NCBI GenBank assembly: GCA_018829845.1
Contig: JAHJTO010000007.1
Coordinates: forward strand, 1-33,117
DNA: 33,117 bases
Direction of reading: 5' to 3'
Source: Nanobdellota archaeon
GTDB lineage: Archaea > Nanobdellota > Nanobdellia > Pacearchaeales > JAHJTO01
Under the pieces are notes generated by a model. The model worked only from the letters and a program-made list of their open reading frames with translations, had not been told where the DNA came from and did not search any database. Shown piece by piece: positions 8,862-16,148 of this stretch (positions are counted from its first letter, which is position 1; each line of letters begins with the position of its first letter). The position numbers and the translations under genes were made by a program.

Positions 8862-8907
8862 TTCAAATACCTTTCGCTGTTTGAGAAGAGGTATTAAAAA
8901 GAGAGAT

Positions 8908-9270
8908 ATGGCAATAGAAGAAAACAATAGTGCGGTGGAGATACTAACAGATCTGAACACTAAACTGAAAGATCTTGATGAAAAAAATTCTCTTTTGAAT
9001 GAGAAAACCCTTCTTTTGGGTCAATCATTTCTAAAACAGGAGGAACGCATTATGAAAGAGATGGCAATCCTCAAGGATGGACTGAGAGAATTGAGAAATG
9101 ATTTTGATAGGCTCAAGGAAGGGGTGAATCACATAATTCATGAATCTTCCAATTTTGCAAGAAAAGAAGAATTGAAAGTTCTAGATCGATATATGAAGAT
9201 CTGGGAACCACTCAAATTTGTAAAAGAAGATGAAGTAAAAAAGATGATTTCTGAAGCAATCAAAAAATGA
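8908..9270 (+). CDS. Small coiled-coil protein divergent from the secretion ATPase
   Basis: 120 residues from the ATG at 8908. Residues 5-80 are highly charged with leucine/isoleucine heptads, predicting a long coiled coil. A shorter C-terminal segment (DRYMKIWEPLKFV followed by an Asp/Glu/Lys helix) looks like a separate small domain. That tail loosely recalls the C-terminal region of archaellum accessory proteins of the FlaC/D/E type, but this is only a resemblance. It shares its promoter region with the pilus ATPase, which suggests an accessory or scaffolding role in that system. There is no signal peptide or membrane helix, so it is probably cytoplasmic. An upstream in-frame ATG at 8839 was rejected because it precedes the TATA box. 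Confidence 0.65.
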   Translation: MAIEENNSAVEILTDLNTKLKDLDEKNSLLNEKTLLLGQSFLKQEERIMKEMAILKDGLRELRNDFDRLKEGVNHIIHESSNFARKEELKVLDRYMKIWEPLKFVKEDEVKKMISEAIKK

Positions 9271-9334
9271 TAGGGCTCATCGATAAAACAAAACATTTTA
9301 AATATCCATTTTCTGTAGTATATTAATAAAAACC

Positions 9335-10123
9335 ATGGTGGATGAGACTCCCGTAGAAGATGTTCTGAAGATGACGAATGCAGGAATGAATGATGCAGAG
9401 ATAATCAGAAGACTGACAGATGAGGGATTTTCTCCTGTTCAAATATCTGATGCACTCAATCAAGCTAAGATAAAACAAGAGATTGCTCCTGCTGGAATTC
9501 AACAACCCCCACAAAATCAGCAACCCGTAGTTCAACAGCCAATGGCTCCTCTGCCTCCTCCAATGCCTCCTGTTCAAGCCCAAAGTCAAATCCCCCGACC
9601 ATCTGCACAAATTCCAAGGCCAACAGCAGTTCCTCCTCAAATGTCTTCTCAAACAAAACCTGCCAGTTTAGAAGAGCAGGCATATCCTTATCCCTACACT
9701 TATCCCTCATATCCCACCTACCCTCAATCAGATGTTGCTCCACAAAAAATAGATACTGAAGCCATTGAAGAGATAGCAGAAGAGATTGTAAATGAAAAAT
9801 GGCTTGAGATAAAAGGTAAAATCTCTGATGTAATTGAATGGAAAAATTATGCTGAAAAAAGAATTGATAGTATTGATGAAAGATTGAAAAGGCTTGAAGT
9901 GTCATTTGACAGGCTTCAGGCTGCCCTGCTTTCAAAGGTCCAGGAATATGGAAGAGATATCAAAGATCTTGGATCTGAAATTGGTTCTCTAGAAAATGCT
10001 TTTGGAAAAATCTTGAATCCTCTTGTTGAAAATGTCAAGGCCCTTTCAAAAATAACCGAAGAGATAAAAAGAAAAACTCCTGCTTCTGCCGCTGTTGCAA
10101 AAAAAATTGTCAAGAAAGCTTGA
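9335..10123 (+). CDS. UBA-like / proline-glutamine-rich / coiled-coil protein
   Basis: 262 residues in three parts. Residues 1-45 form a compact helical unit (VEDVLKMTNAGMNDAEIIRRL, then an EGFS-PVQISDAL helix) with the look of a UBA-like or short helical binding domain. Residues about 50-130 are a low-complexity linker rich in Pro, Gln and Tyr-Pro repeats. Residues about 135-255 are a charged coiled coil. A TTTTAAATAT box at about 9296-9305 places transcription within about 15 nt of the ATG. No membrane segment is present. It lies 64 bp after the coiled-coil gene on the same strand and next to the membrane-protein cluster. The modular layout suggests an adaptor or scaffold; a specific function cannot be given. 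Confidence 0.65.
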   Translation: MVDETPVEDVLKMTNAGMNDAEIIRRLTDEGFSPVQISDALNQAKIKQEIAPAGIQQPPQNQQPVVQQPMAPLPPPMPPVQAQSQIPRPSAQIPRPTAVPPQMSSQTKPASLEEQAYPYPYTYPSYPTYPQSDVAPQKIDTEAIEEIAEEIVNEKWLEIKGKISDVIEWKNYAEKRIDSIDERLKRLEVSFDRLQAALLSKVQEYGRDIKDLGSEIGSLENAFGKILNPLVENVKALSKITEEIKRKTPASAAVAKKIVKKA

Positions 10124-10142
10124 TCCCATAAATTTAGAAAAT

Positions 10143-10631
10143 CTATTTCTTAGTAACTGTCCATGACACTATTCCTGCAATTATCAAAAGAACCACCAAC
10201 CCATAGAATTGGGGGTTTGTGAAGAAATCAAAAGCTGCTTGTCCTTCTGTTGAGAAATATCCTTGGCTGACAAGGGGCCCGAATACATTTATTGCAGAGA
10301 TTATGAATATGATTAAAATTATGATTGAAATGATTATTGCAATCAATGGGCTTTTTACAATATCATCTATCTTTCCCCTTACAAATGTAATTGTTAAAAG
10401 TATGAAAAAAACCATGAATATGAATATCGCCACCCATGGAATTGTGAGGGCTGTGAACTTTGTTGCCATTGGGCTAAGAATGAATATTACAGCAACAACA
10501 ATGCTCAGGGTGAAATGGACATATTTATTGTCTCCCAAAACCCTTGTCTTTGCAAGAAGAGCATAAACTAATGTGAATATGAAAAGATATGCCAGAAGGG
10601 GCATGACATATGCTAAAACAAGATTTGCCAT
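10143..10631 (-). CDS. Polytopic membrane protein, third member of a tandem paralogous trio
   Basis: 162 residues with about four to five hydrophobic helices. The first helix and following loop (MPLLAYLFIFTLVYALLAKTRVLGDNK) match the two upstream genes: an L-P-x-L/I start, an x-Y-x-x-L turn, then a basic K-T/V-K/R-V-L loop and another helix. This marks it as a paralogue. A TATA-like TTTAAAAG about 29 bp before the ATG suggests its own near-leaderless promoter, though it follows the other two by 41 bp. No catalytic motif is seen. It ends 19 bp from the convergent coiled-coil gene. Confidence 0.7.
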   Translation of the reverse strand: MANLVLAYVMPLLAYLFIFTLVYALLAKTRVLGDNKYVHFTLSIVVAVIFILSPMATKFTALTIPWVAIFIFMVFFILLTITFVRGKIDDIVKSPLIAIIISIIILIIFIISAINVFGPLVSQGYFSTEGQAAFDFFTNPQFYGLVVLLIIAGIVSWTVTKK

Positions 10632-10672
10632 TGATATATGAACATAAGAGCGCTTTTAAATTTTATTAGAAT

Positions 10673-11245
10673 CTACTTAATTTCCTCTTCAGTGAAATAT
10701 TTTGAGAATGGAAGATGGATCCTTTTTGCATGTTCTGCTTCATCTGCAGCAGGAGTTGAAGTTACTGCCCCTATAACTATCAAAATGAAAATGATCGGAA
10801 TAAGCCAGTAAGAATTGTTATACCACCAGGTGCTTGAGAAAATCATGTTATATCCTGCAAAATAATCTGCGGCTCTAGACATCACCCAAAGGAAAATGAT
10901 TATTCCGCCCCAAAGGGTTATGCTTTGAAAACTCTTCCCAGGTCTTCCCGAAACTAGCCCCACGATTAAAAGGAAAGCAACGAGGATCGCAATCCCCAAC
11001 CCCACATTTGAAAATAAAGGAAGGAAGAATGCAGAAACTTCTGGATTGCCTATTGTAAAGAAGCTGATTATCAAGGCAGCAATTGCATCAATTTCTTTTT
11101 TTCCAGTAAGAACTTTTGTTCTTTGAAGAACAGAATATATTATAATGAATATAAGAAGCATTGGAAGAATCATATCAAACATGCCTATGCTGGACCATTG
11201 CATAGCCATGGTCCTAAAATCCATCATTCCACCAAAGTATGCCAT
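10673..11245 (-). CDS. Polytopic membrane protein, second member of the trio
   Basis: 190 residues, about four helices, with a longer N-terminus (about 25 residues, Met-rich and mildly hydrophobic) before the shared LPMLLIFIIIYSVLQRTKVL block. The sister gene has LPFILVFTVVFAILEKVKVL at the same position, which shows clear homology. The C-terminal 25 residues are charged (AEHAKRIHLPFSKYFTEEEIK) and probably cytoplasmic. AAGGAG lies about 10 nt before the ATG. It sits 23 bp after the preceding gene, so the two are probably cotranscribed. Function unknown; possibly part of a membrane complex with its paralogues. Confidence 0.7.
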   Translation of the reverse strand: MAYFGGMMDFRTMAMQWSSIGMFDMILPMLLIFIIIYSVLQRTKVLTGKKEIDAIAALIISFFTIGNPEVSAFFLPLFSNVGLGIAILVAFLLIVGLVSGRPGKSFQSITLWGGIIIFLWVMSRAADYFAGYNMIFSSTWWYNNSYWLIPIIFILIVIGAVTSTPAADEAEHAKRIHLPFSKYFTEEEIK

Positions 11246-11268
11246 TGTTTCTTTTTCTCCTTATTTTA

Positions 11269-11787
11269 TTATTTATCTTTATGTCCTGGTTTCTCTTCAC
11301 CGCCGCCAGAAACGGCAATTGCAATTATGGCCACTATTGCTCCAACGAACAAAATCATCTGAGTTATTTGAGCAGAGAGTACTTGATCTAGATTTATTTT
11401 ATCGAGTATTCCTGTTGAAGAGGTTACAGCCCATACTGCTGTTGCAAGAAGTACTACCCCCAAGAATATCATAAAGAATTTTTTCAGACCTTCAGACCAT
11501 TTTGCTTCCACACTTTTTCCAGCAAATCCGAATACAAGCATCCAGGCAAAGAGTATTATTAATACAACTGCAATAAGAGGAATGAAGCTTTGTAAAGTTC
11601 CTACGGCTGCTGGGACACCCACTGCAATAAGTGAAATAACTAATGCAACTATTGCATGTATGTCTTTCTTTTCTCCAAGGACCTTAACCTTTTCCAGAAT
11701 CGCAAACACAACTGTGAAAACCAAGATGAATGGCAGAATTACATTTGTGAAGAACTCATTTCCTAATAGGCCAATTTCAAGTGCCAT
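11269..11787 (-). CDS. Polytopic membrane protein, first member of the trio
   Basis: 172 residues with about four helices (near 13-32, 45-62, 66-88, 98-120, plus one near 138-160). The block LPFILVFTVVFAILEKVKVL followed by G-E-K-K-D-I-H-A-I is the best version of the motif common to the three tandem genes. A short Gly-Glu-Lys tail ends the protein. AAGGAG is well placed before the ATG. The upstream PRC-barrel gene is 67 bp away on the same strand and carries the strong TATA box, so the four may form one operon. Biochemical role not recognised. Confidence 0.7.
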   Translation of the reverse strand: MALEIGLLGNEFFTNVILPFILVFTVVFAILEKVKVLGEKKDIHAIVALVISLIAVGVPAAVGTLQSFIPLIAVVLIILFAWMLVFGFAGKSVEAKWSEGLKKFFMIFLGVVLLATAVWAVTSSTGILDKINLDQVLSAQITQMILFVGAIVAIIAIAVSGGGEEKPGHKDK

Positions 11788-11854
11788 TTTACTCCTTTTT
11801 AGTTATGCTTAAAATTCCTCATGGAATTGATGGTATGAAAGAAATTAATTCCCT

Positions 11855-12157
11855 TCATTCCATTGAAACAGAGCTTGATGCAGGTCCTTCAGCCATATCA
11901 TCTTCTTCTTTGGATGGAACGGCTGCCTTGCTTACCACAACAACATCTCCCATTGCTTTGACGAATTGGTGTGGGATTATAAGGCCTTTTGCCCCTCCCA
12001 AGAAAGGTGCCAAGTTTGAATCTCTTGCAACTCTGACTCTCCAGCCATCAACCTTATTATTCATAAGATTAACTTCTTCTATTTCTCCAAAATAGTCGCC
12101 GGCATCAGTAAAAACCTTTGCTCCGATTGTTCCTTTAAGTCTTCTTATCTTTAACAT
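11855..12157 (-). CDS. PRC-barrel domain protein
   Basis: 100 residues. The first 75 or so form a short beta-rich domain typical of PRC-barrel proteins (LKGTIGAKVFTDAGDYFGEI, then E-V-N-L, then a G-W-R-V-R-V strand and a final L-I-I-P strand). A disordered acidic/Ser-rich tail of about 20 residues follows. PRC barrels are small adaptor domains found in archaea next to division, RNA-processing and membrane genes; no single function applies. A strong TATA box (AAGTATATAAAGGA, 12201-12214 on the - strand) and an AAGGT site before the ATG give a leader of about 25 nt. It is the first gene of a probable operon with the three paralogous membrane proteins. Confidence 0.82.
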   Translation of the reverse strand: MLKIRRLKGTIGAKVFTDAGDYFGEIEEVNLMNNKVDGWRVRVARDSNLAPFLGGAKGLIIPHQFVKAMGDVVVVSKAAVPSKEEDDMAEGPASSSVSME

Positions 12158-12200
12158 TTTTTTACCTTCTTTTGTAAGATAATATAATATTCCCTAAATC

Positions 12201-12214
12201 TCCTTTATATACTT
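12201..12214 (-). promoter_or_regulatory. TATA box of the PRC-barrel / membrane protein operon
   Basis: AAGTATATAAAGGA on the - strand is a near-ideal archaeal TATA element. Its centre at about 12208 predicts a start near 12182, about 25 nt before the ATG at 12157. Confidence 0.6.
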
Positions 12215-12329
12215 TTCTCCTCAGAAAAGCAATAATTGGAAAACATTCCAGAAAGTTCCACCTTCTGAGAATGGTTAAAATCAAAGATTTCAAAGCATTT
12301 TTAAAAACGAATAAACTTCAAAAGGTAGA

Positions 12330-13016
12330 ATGATAACAAAAAAAGAGGTTCTATCAATATTCCTTGCAGCAATAATTTTAGGTTACATCGAATCATTCAC
12401 AAAATTCACATGGATTAACTGGCTCATTTTTTCTGGAATGGGTCTTGCAATAGTCGGAGTGCATGTTTTGGGACAGAAAATCTGCGCGACGGTTTTTGAT
12501 TCGGATACTGAAACTTCAATTTGGAAGATGGAAAGATTCTGGTTTCCTCAAAGCAGATATTTCAAAACCCCTATTCCCACGGGGCTTCTAATTCCACTCT
12601 CAGCACTGTTCATATCTTTTGGATATTTCAAATTTATGACACTCATAACATTCGAAGCATCCCCGCTTCCACATAAAATAAAACCCTTCTCAAAAATCAC
12701 AGAATATCAATTAGCAATAATTGCTCTGAGCGGATCAATTGCAAATATGGTAATTGCATTTTTTTCATTCCTTTTTGGATTCAATGAATTTGCAATGCTA
12801 AATATTTACTTTGCATTCTTCAGCCTTATTCCATTCTCAACCCTTGATGGAACAAAAGTATTTTTTGGGTCAAGGCTTCTTTGGCTGTTTTCATTCTCAT
12901 TTGTGCTTGCACTTATAATATTATTTGAAGTTGCAGGGCTTTGGCCAACAATAATTTCAGCAGTGATTATTGCCCTTGCCATAATGGTCGCTTACTTTTT
13001 CTCATTTGAAGCCTAA
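12330..13016 (+). CDS. Site-2-protease-like (M50 family) membrane protein lacking the catalytic glutamate
   Basis: 228 residues, about six membrane helices. The layout follows M50 proteases: a helix with a His where HExxH should be (GVHVLGQ, His45), an S-G-S-I-A-N segment at 134-139 resembling the family's G-P-x-A-N loop, and an F-S-x-L-I-P-F-x-x-L-D-G element at about 164-174, resembling the N-x-x-P-x-x-x-L-D-G motif that supplies the third zinc ligand (Asp173). The HExxH Glu and second His are replaced (H-V-L-G-Q), so proteolysis is unlikely. It may be a non-catalytic homologue, as rhomboid and M50 families often have. A TTTTTAAAAAC box (about 12298-12308) and AAGGT precede the ATG. Confidence 0.6.
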   Translation: MITKKEVLSIFLAAIILGYIESFTKFTWINWLIFSGMGLAIVGVHVLGQKICATVFDSDTETSIWKMERFWFPQSRYFKTPIPTGLLIPLSALFISFGYFKFMTLITFEASPLPHKIKPFSKITEYQLAIIALSGSIANMVIAFFSFLFGFNEFAMLNIYFAFFSLIPFSTLDGTKVFFGSRLLWLFSFSFVLALIILFEVAGLWPTIISAVIIALAIMVAYFFSFEA

Positions 13017-13049
13017 TTCTGTTCATTAGAAATCTCGGTTTTCCTACAT

Positions 13050-13319
13050 TCAGAAGAAACTAAAGATCCCCTTTTGAATTAGCAATATTGCGGCTATCCA
13101 AAATAGGATTGGGGGAATTGAAAAGAAAAGCCCCATAATGAGCATTGCTCCCGCAAATATATCCAAAATACTTGCCAGAGATTTCATGAAAATCAGTCCC
13201 TTTATTAAGAGGATTATCCCAAAAATAATTATGAGTGTCTTTAAGATAATATGAAAAAACATCAATCCGAGAAGCACTGCAGAAAATACATCAATCAAAC
13301 CAAGCAATAAGAGTATCAT
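13050..13319 (-). CDS. Small polytopic membrane protein (89 aa)
   Basis: 89 residues, almost entirely hydrophobic, with about three to four helices joined by very short loops and a single internal K-G/K-S turn. There are no recognisable motifs. A TTTTAAAC element (13340-13347 on the - strand) centred about 26 bp before the ATG indicates a leaderless transcript. It ends 33 bp from the convergent M50-like gene and is divergent from the helicase gene. Reading frame and promoter support a real gene; function unknown. Confidence 0.6.
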   Translation of the reverse strand: MILLLLGLIDVFSAVLLGLMFFHIILKTLIIIFGIILLIKGLIFMKSLASILDIFAGAMLIMGLFFSIPPILFWIAAILLIQKGIFSFF

Positions 13320-13321
13320 AG

Positions 13322-13347
13322 TTTTTTAAAAGGCCCCATGTTTAAAA
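13322..13347. promoter_or_regulatory. Compact back-to-back promoters of the helicase and small membrane protein
   Basis: TTTTTTAAAAGG (13322-13333) reads right with a start near 13353. GTTTAAAA (13340-13347) reads left as TTTTAAAC with a start near 13318. Each start falls at or within 3 nt of an ATG (13356 and 13319). The rightward box lies only 2 bp from the leftward gene's start, so the two transcription units are packed with almost no spacer. Confidence 0.5.
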
Positions 13348-13355
13348 TAGTTACT

Positions 13356-14912
13356 ATGGAAGCCGTCCCCCGAGATTATCAAGAGAAGATCTTTGAGACT
13401 GCAAAGGATTTTAACACCCTTGTAGTTCTTCCAACGGGAACAGGAAAAACCCTTATTGCATTTCTCCTTACAAAACAAAGGATAGAAAGTTTTCCTGGAA
13501 GTAAAATTCTTTTCCTTGCTCCGACAAAGCCCCTGGTTGAACAACATTTTGATTATTTTAAAGAACATCTCCCAGAGCTATATGCTGAAATTCAAATGTT
13601 TACCGGAAAGATGAATGCTGCCAAAAGAAAAAAGATGTGGCCAAAAGCAGACATTATATTCTCAACCCCCCAATGCATTGCCAATGATCTCAAAAAAAGA
13701 AGAATAGATCTTTCCGAAGTTTCTCTCCTTGTTGAGGATGAGGCCCACAGATGCACAAAGAATTATGACTATGTCTATATCGCAAAAGAGTATATTAAAA
13801 CTTCAAAGAATCCAAGGATCATAGGGATGACTGCCTCTCCCGGAAGTGACCATCAATCCATAAAGAATATTTGTGATAGCCTGGGTATTGAAAAAATTGA
13901 ATCAAGGGACCGGGAAAGCCCCGATGTTCAACCCCATCTTCAAGAATTGAAGGTGGAAATGATTGAAATTGATTTTCCTCCAGAACTTCAAACAATAAGA
14001 ACTCTTTTGAATGAGCTGTATGAACAGAAAATTCAAGAATTGAAAAATAGACGATTGTTATATGGGCCATCTTCCAAAAAGAATCTTCTGATGCTTCAAT
14101 TCAAACTCGGAAGAATGGCATCCGCTGGAAATGCCCATTTTAATACGTTAAAAGGCCTGTCTATCTGTGCCCAAGCAATAAAACTGAGTCATGCACTTGA
14201 ATTGGTTGAAACCCAGGGCATAACTCCTCTAAAAAAATATTTTCAGAATCTTTTTGAACAAGCAAATAACAATCAAAGCAATGCGGTAAAACAAATAGTG
14301 AAGAATCCTCTTTTTGGAAAGGCATACACTGAGACCATAAATCTTGGTGGGAAGATGGAACACCCTAAATTTGCAAAACTCAGAGAGATAATGCAATCTG
14401 AGATTTTATCAAATCCAAAATCTAGATTCATAATCTTCAGCCACTATAGAAACATGGCCTCCCTCATAAGCAATGAAATAAATAAAATTACGGGATTGAA
14501 AGCCAGCCTATTTGTGGGTCAATTAAAAAAGGACAATATCGGATTGAGCCAAAAAGAACAAAGACAAATAATTGAAAATTTTAAAAACGGAGAAATTAAT
14601 GTTCTGACTTCAACAAGCATTGGAGAAGAGGGTCTTGACCTCCCAGAAGTAAATGTTGTTATTTTCTATGAACCTATTCCATCGGCAATAAGAAAAATAC
14701 AAAGAGCAGGAAGAACTGCAAGACTTAAGCCGGGAAAGTTGATAACTCTGATGACAAAGGGCACAAGGGATGAAACATACCATTGGGCCGCCCATAGCAA
14801 AGAAAAGAAAATGAAAAAAGTTATCAAAGATATTCAAAATGATTTTGATAATGCTGAGAAAAAGCAAAAGAGTTTAAGGGATTTCAATATCCGTCAGTCA
14901 ATAGTTCCTTAA
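13356..14912 (+). CDS. hef: Hef/FANCM-type superfamily 2 DNA helicase, without a fused nuclease
   Basis: 518 residues from the ATG at 13356; an in-frame ATG at 13338 would give 524 but lies upstream of the inferred transcript start. Motifs numbered from 13338: Walker A PTGTGKT (32-38), DEAH (134-137), TAS in GMTASPG (about 163-169) and motif VI QRAGRTAR (455-462). A helical insert between the two RecA domains (about 215-345) matches the Hef/MDA5-like helicase group that remodels stalled forks. Euryarchaeal Hef is a helicase fused to an XPF nuclease; this protein ends about 60 residues after motif VI with a charged helix (KKQKSLRDFNIRQS). The nuclease is a separate gene at 15501-16148. The last 29 bp overlap the convergent deaminase gene. 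Confidence 0.9.
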   Translation: MEAVPRDYQEKIFETAKDFNTLVVLPTGTGKTLIAFLLTKQRIESFPGSKILFLAPTKPLVEQHFDYFKEHLPELYAEIQMFTGKMNAAKRKKMWPKADIIFSTPQCIANDLKKRRIDLSEVSLLVEDEAHRCTKNYDYVYIAKEYIKTSKNPRIIGMTASPGSDHQSIKNICDSLGIEKIESRDRESPDVQPHLQELKVEMIEIDFPPELQTIRTLLNELYEQKIQELKNRRLLYGPSSKKNLLMLQFKLGRMASAGNAHFNTLKGLSICAQAIKLSHALELVETQGITPLKKYFQNLFEQANNNQSNAVKQIVKNPLFGKAYTETINLGGKMEHPKFAKLREIMQSEILSNPKSRFIIFSHYRNMASLISNEINKITGLKASLFVGQLKKDNIGLSQKEQRQIIENFKNGEINVLTSTSIGEEGLDLPEVNVVIFYEPIPSAIRKIQRAGRTARLKPGKLITLMTKGTRDETYHWAAHSKEKKMKKVIKDIQNDFDNAEKKQKSLRDFNIRQSIVP

Positions 14913-15381
14913 ATGGGTCTTTTTTGTTTCCTTCTATCCACTTTTCAACATCATGAAGAATTATTTTATTTCCATCTGAAGTAAAAACTTTTTTTATCCC
15001 GGCATTTATTATCATTCTTCTGCAGAGTTTGCATGGTCTTGGTTTTACATCTGAAGGTTGAGATTGAGAAACAAACATTGCCCCCCCCATGATTGCATTT
15101 CCGCTCCTTGCTGCATTTACTATGGCATTCATTTCTGCATGCACTGATCTGCAAAGCTCATAATTTTTTCCAGAAGGTATATTCTGTTCCTGTCTAAAAC
15201 ATTTTTTTAAATCCAAACAATTTGGAGTGCCCCTTGGGGCCCCGGTATATCCGGTACTTACAATTGAATCATCCTTTACAATTATTGCCCCATAATTTCT
15301 TCTTAGGCATGTTCCTCTTTGAGCAACCTCCTTGGCAATATTAAGATAATATCCTAATTTTGATGGCCTTTTTGACTCCAT
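14884..15381 (-). CDS. Deoxycytidylate (dCMP) deaminase family protein
   Basis: 165 residues. The zinc deaminase signature is intact: HAEMNAI (H81, with the proton-shuttling E83) and PCKLC (C117, C120). The N-terminal K-L-G-Y-Y-L-N-I-A block with R-N-Y-G-A-I-I-V and the G-Y-T-G-A-P-R-G-T-P-N-C insert (45-55) are typical of dCMP deaminases (ComEB/Dctd type), which make dUMP for thymidylate synthesis. A TATTTAAATC element about 33 bp upstream of the ATG gives a very short leader. It overlaps the helicase gene tail to tail by 29 bp and sits between the helicase and nuclease genes on the opposite strand. Substrate is inferred from family. Confidence 0.88.
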   Translation of the reverse strand: MESKRPSKLGYYLNIAKEVAQRGTCLRRNYGAIIVKDDSIVSTGYTGAPRGTPNCLDLKKCFRQEQNIPSGKNYELCRSVHAEMNAIVNAARSGNAIMGGAMFVSQSQPSDVKPRPCKLCRRMIINAGIKKVFTSDGNKIILHDVEKWIEGNKKDPFKELLTDGY

Positions 15382-15446
15382 GATGAAAAATATCCCGAAA
15401 TTTGATTTAAATAGATAATGCTGTTTTATTAGAGATATGCATGCTC

Positions 15447-15462
15447 CTATGAATATTCATAG
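15447..15462. promoter_or_regulatory. 16-bp perfect palindrome between dCMP deaminase and XPF-type nuclease promoters
   Basis: CTATGAATATTCATAG is a perfect palindrome midway in the 119-bp divergent spacer. It is preceded by GCATGC and followed by a partial copy (TTCATAAAC). It sits just upstream of the ATTAAAAG element (15472-15479) that would serve the nuclease gene. The position suits a dimeric regulator; it may also arise by chance in AT-rich DNA. Confidence 0.35.
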
Positions 15463-15500
15463 TTCATAAACATTAAAAGTGAGGTATCCCTAGAACACCC

Positions 15501-16148
15501 ATGAAAATAATTATCGACCATAGGGAAAAGAACTCCCTTGTTGCTTCAGAGTTGGTAAGTCTTGGAGTAGAGATAGAATTCAGACAGCTTCTTCTGGCAG
15601 ATTATATCATAAGTGAAGAAATTGCTGTTGAACGAAAGACCATAGGTGATTTTGTATCCAGCATGTTAAACAAACGCCTTATTTTCCAGTTAGATGATTT
15701 GAAAAAGAACTTCAAAAAGCCTCTTTTGCTAATTGAGGGAACTGAAGAACAGGACATCTACAAACCCCTTGGGCACCCAAATCTAAATGAGAATGCAATT
15801 AAGGGAATGCTTCTTTCCATAACCACATATTTTCAAATCCCCATAATATTTTCAAAAGATTATCAAGACTCAGCATCCTATCTCTATCTTCTTGCAAAAA
15901 AAGAAGAGAAAGGGAAAAAGGAATTTTCATTTAAAATAAAAAGAAGAGCATTCAATATGAAAGAACAGCAACAGATGATAATTGAAGGATTCCCGGGAAT
16001 AGGGCCCTCTACTGCAAAGAATATCCTGAAACATTTCAAAACCATCTCTGCATTTGTCAATGCCTCGATTAAGGAATTAGAGGAAGTTGAAAAGCTCGGG
16101 AAGAAGAAAGCTGCAAATGTCAAAGCATTATTAGACAAGAAATATTAA
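15501..16148 (+). CDS. XPF/ERCC4-type structure-specific endonuclease with tandem HhH
   Basis: 215 residues. The ERCC4 nuclease core has D6 (IDHRE), D34 (LLADYII) and ERKTIGD (E44-R45-K46...D50), giving the full GDx(n)ERKx3D-type active site. A basic linker (about 125-150) leads to a (HhH)2 domain at about 155-213 (EGFPGIGPSTAKNIL and VEKLGKKKAANVKAL). This equals the C-terminal half of Hef and should cut flap or fork DNA as a dimer. The first ATG is 26 bp from a TATA-like ATTAAAAG, so the mRNA is probably leaderless. With the helicase gene 600 bp upstream, the pair looks like a split Hef. The end overlaps ThpR by 4 bp, tail to tail. Confidence 0.92.
   Translation: MKIIIDHREKNSLVASELVSLGVEIEFRQLLLADYIISEEIAVERKTIGDFVSSMLNKRLIFQLDDLKKNFKKPLLLIEGTEEQDIYKPLGHPNLNENAIKGMLLSITTYFQIPIIFSKDYQDSASYLYLLAKKEEKGKKEFSFKIKRRAFNMKEQQQMIIEGFPGIGPSTAKNILKHFKTISAFVNASIKELEEVEKLGKKKAANVKALLDKKY

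Noticed and set aside
8839-8907. N-terminal extension of the coiled-coil gene from the ATG at 8839
   Set aside because: This ATG lies upstream of the only TATA box in the spacer, and the extension is not heptad-like; the ATG at 8908 fits better.
9465-9935. 156-codon - strand open frame
   Set aside because: Antisense to the proline/glutamine-rich linker; its Glu/Leu-rich stretch is a by-product of the repeated Pro/Gln codons on the coding strand.
11781-12095. 104-codon + strand open frame over the PRC-barrel gene
   Set aside because: The PRC-barrel frame on the other strand has a strong TATA box, a ribosome site and a recognisable domain; this one has none.
13338-13355. Helicase start at 13338
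   Set aside because: The TATA element predicts transcription from about 13353, downstream of this ATG; the start at 13356 is favoured, though the frame is open to both.
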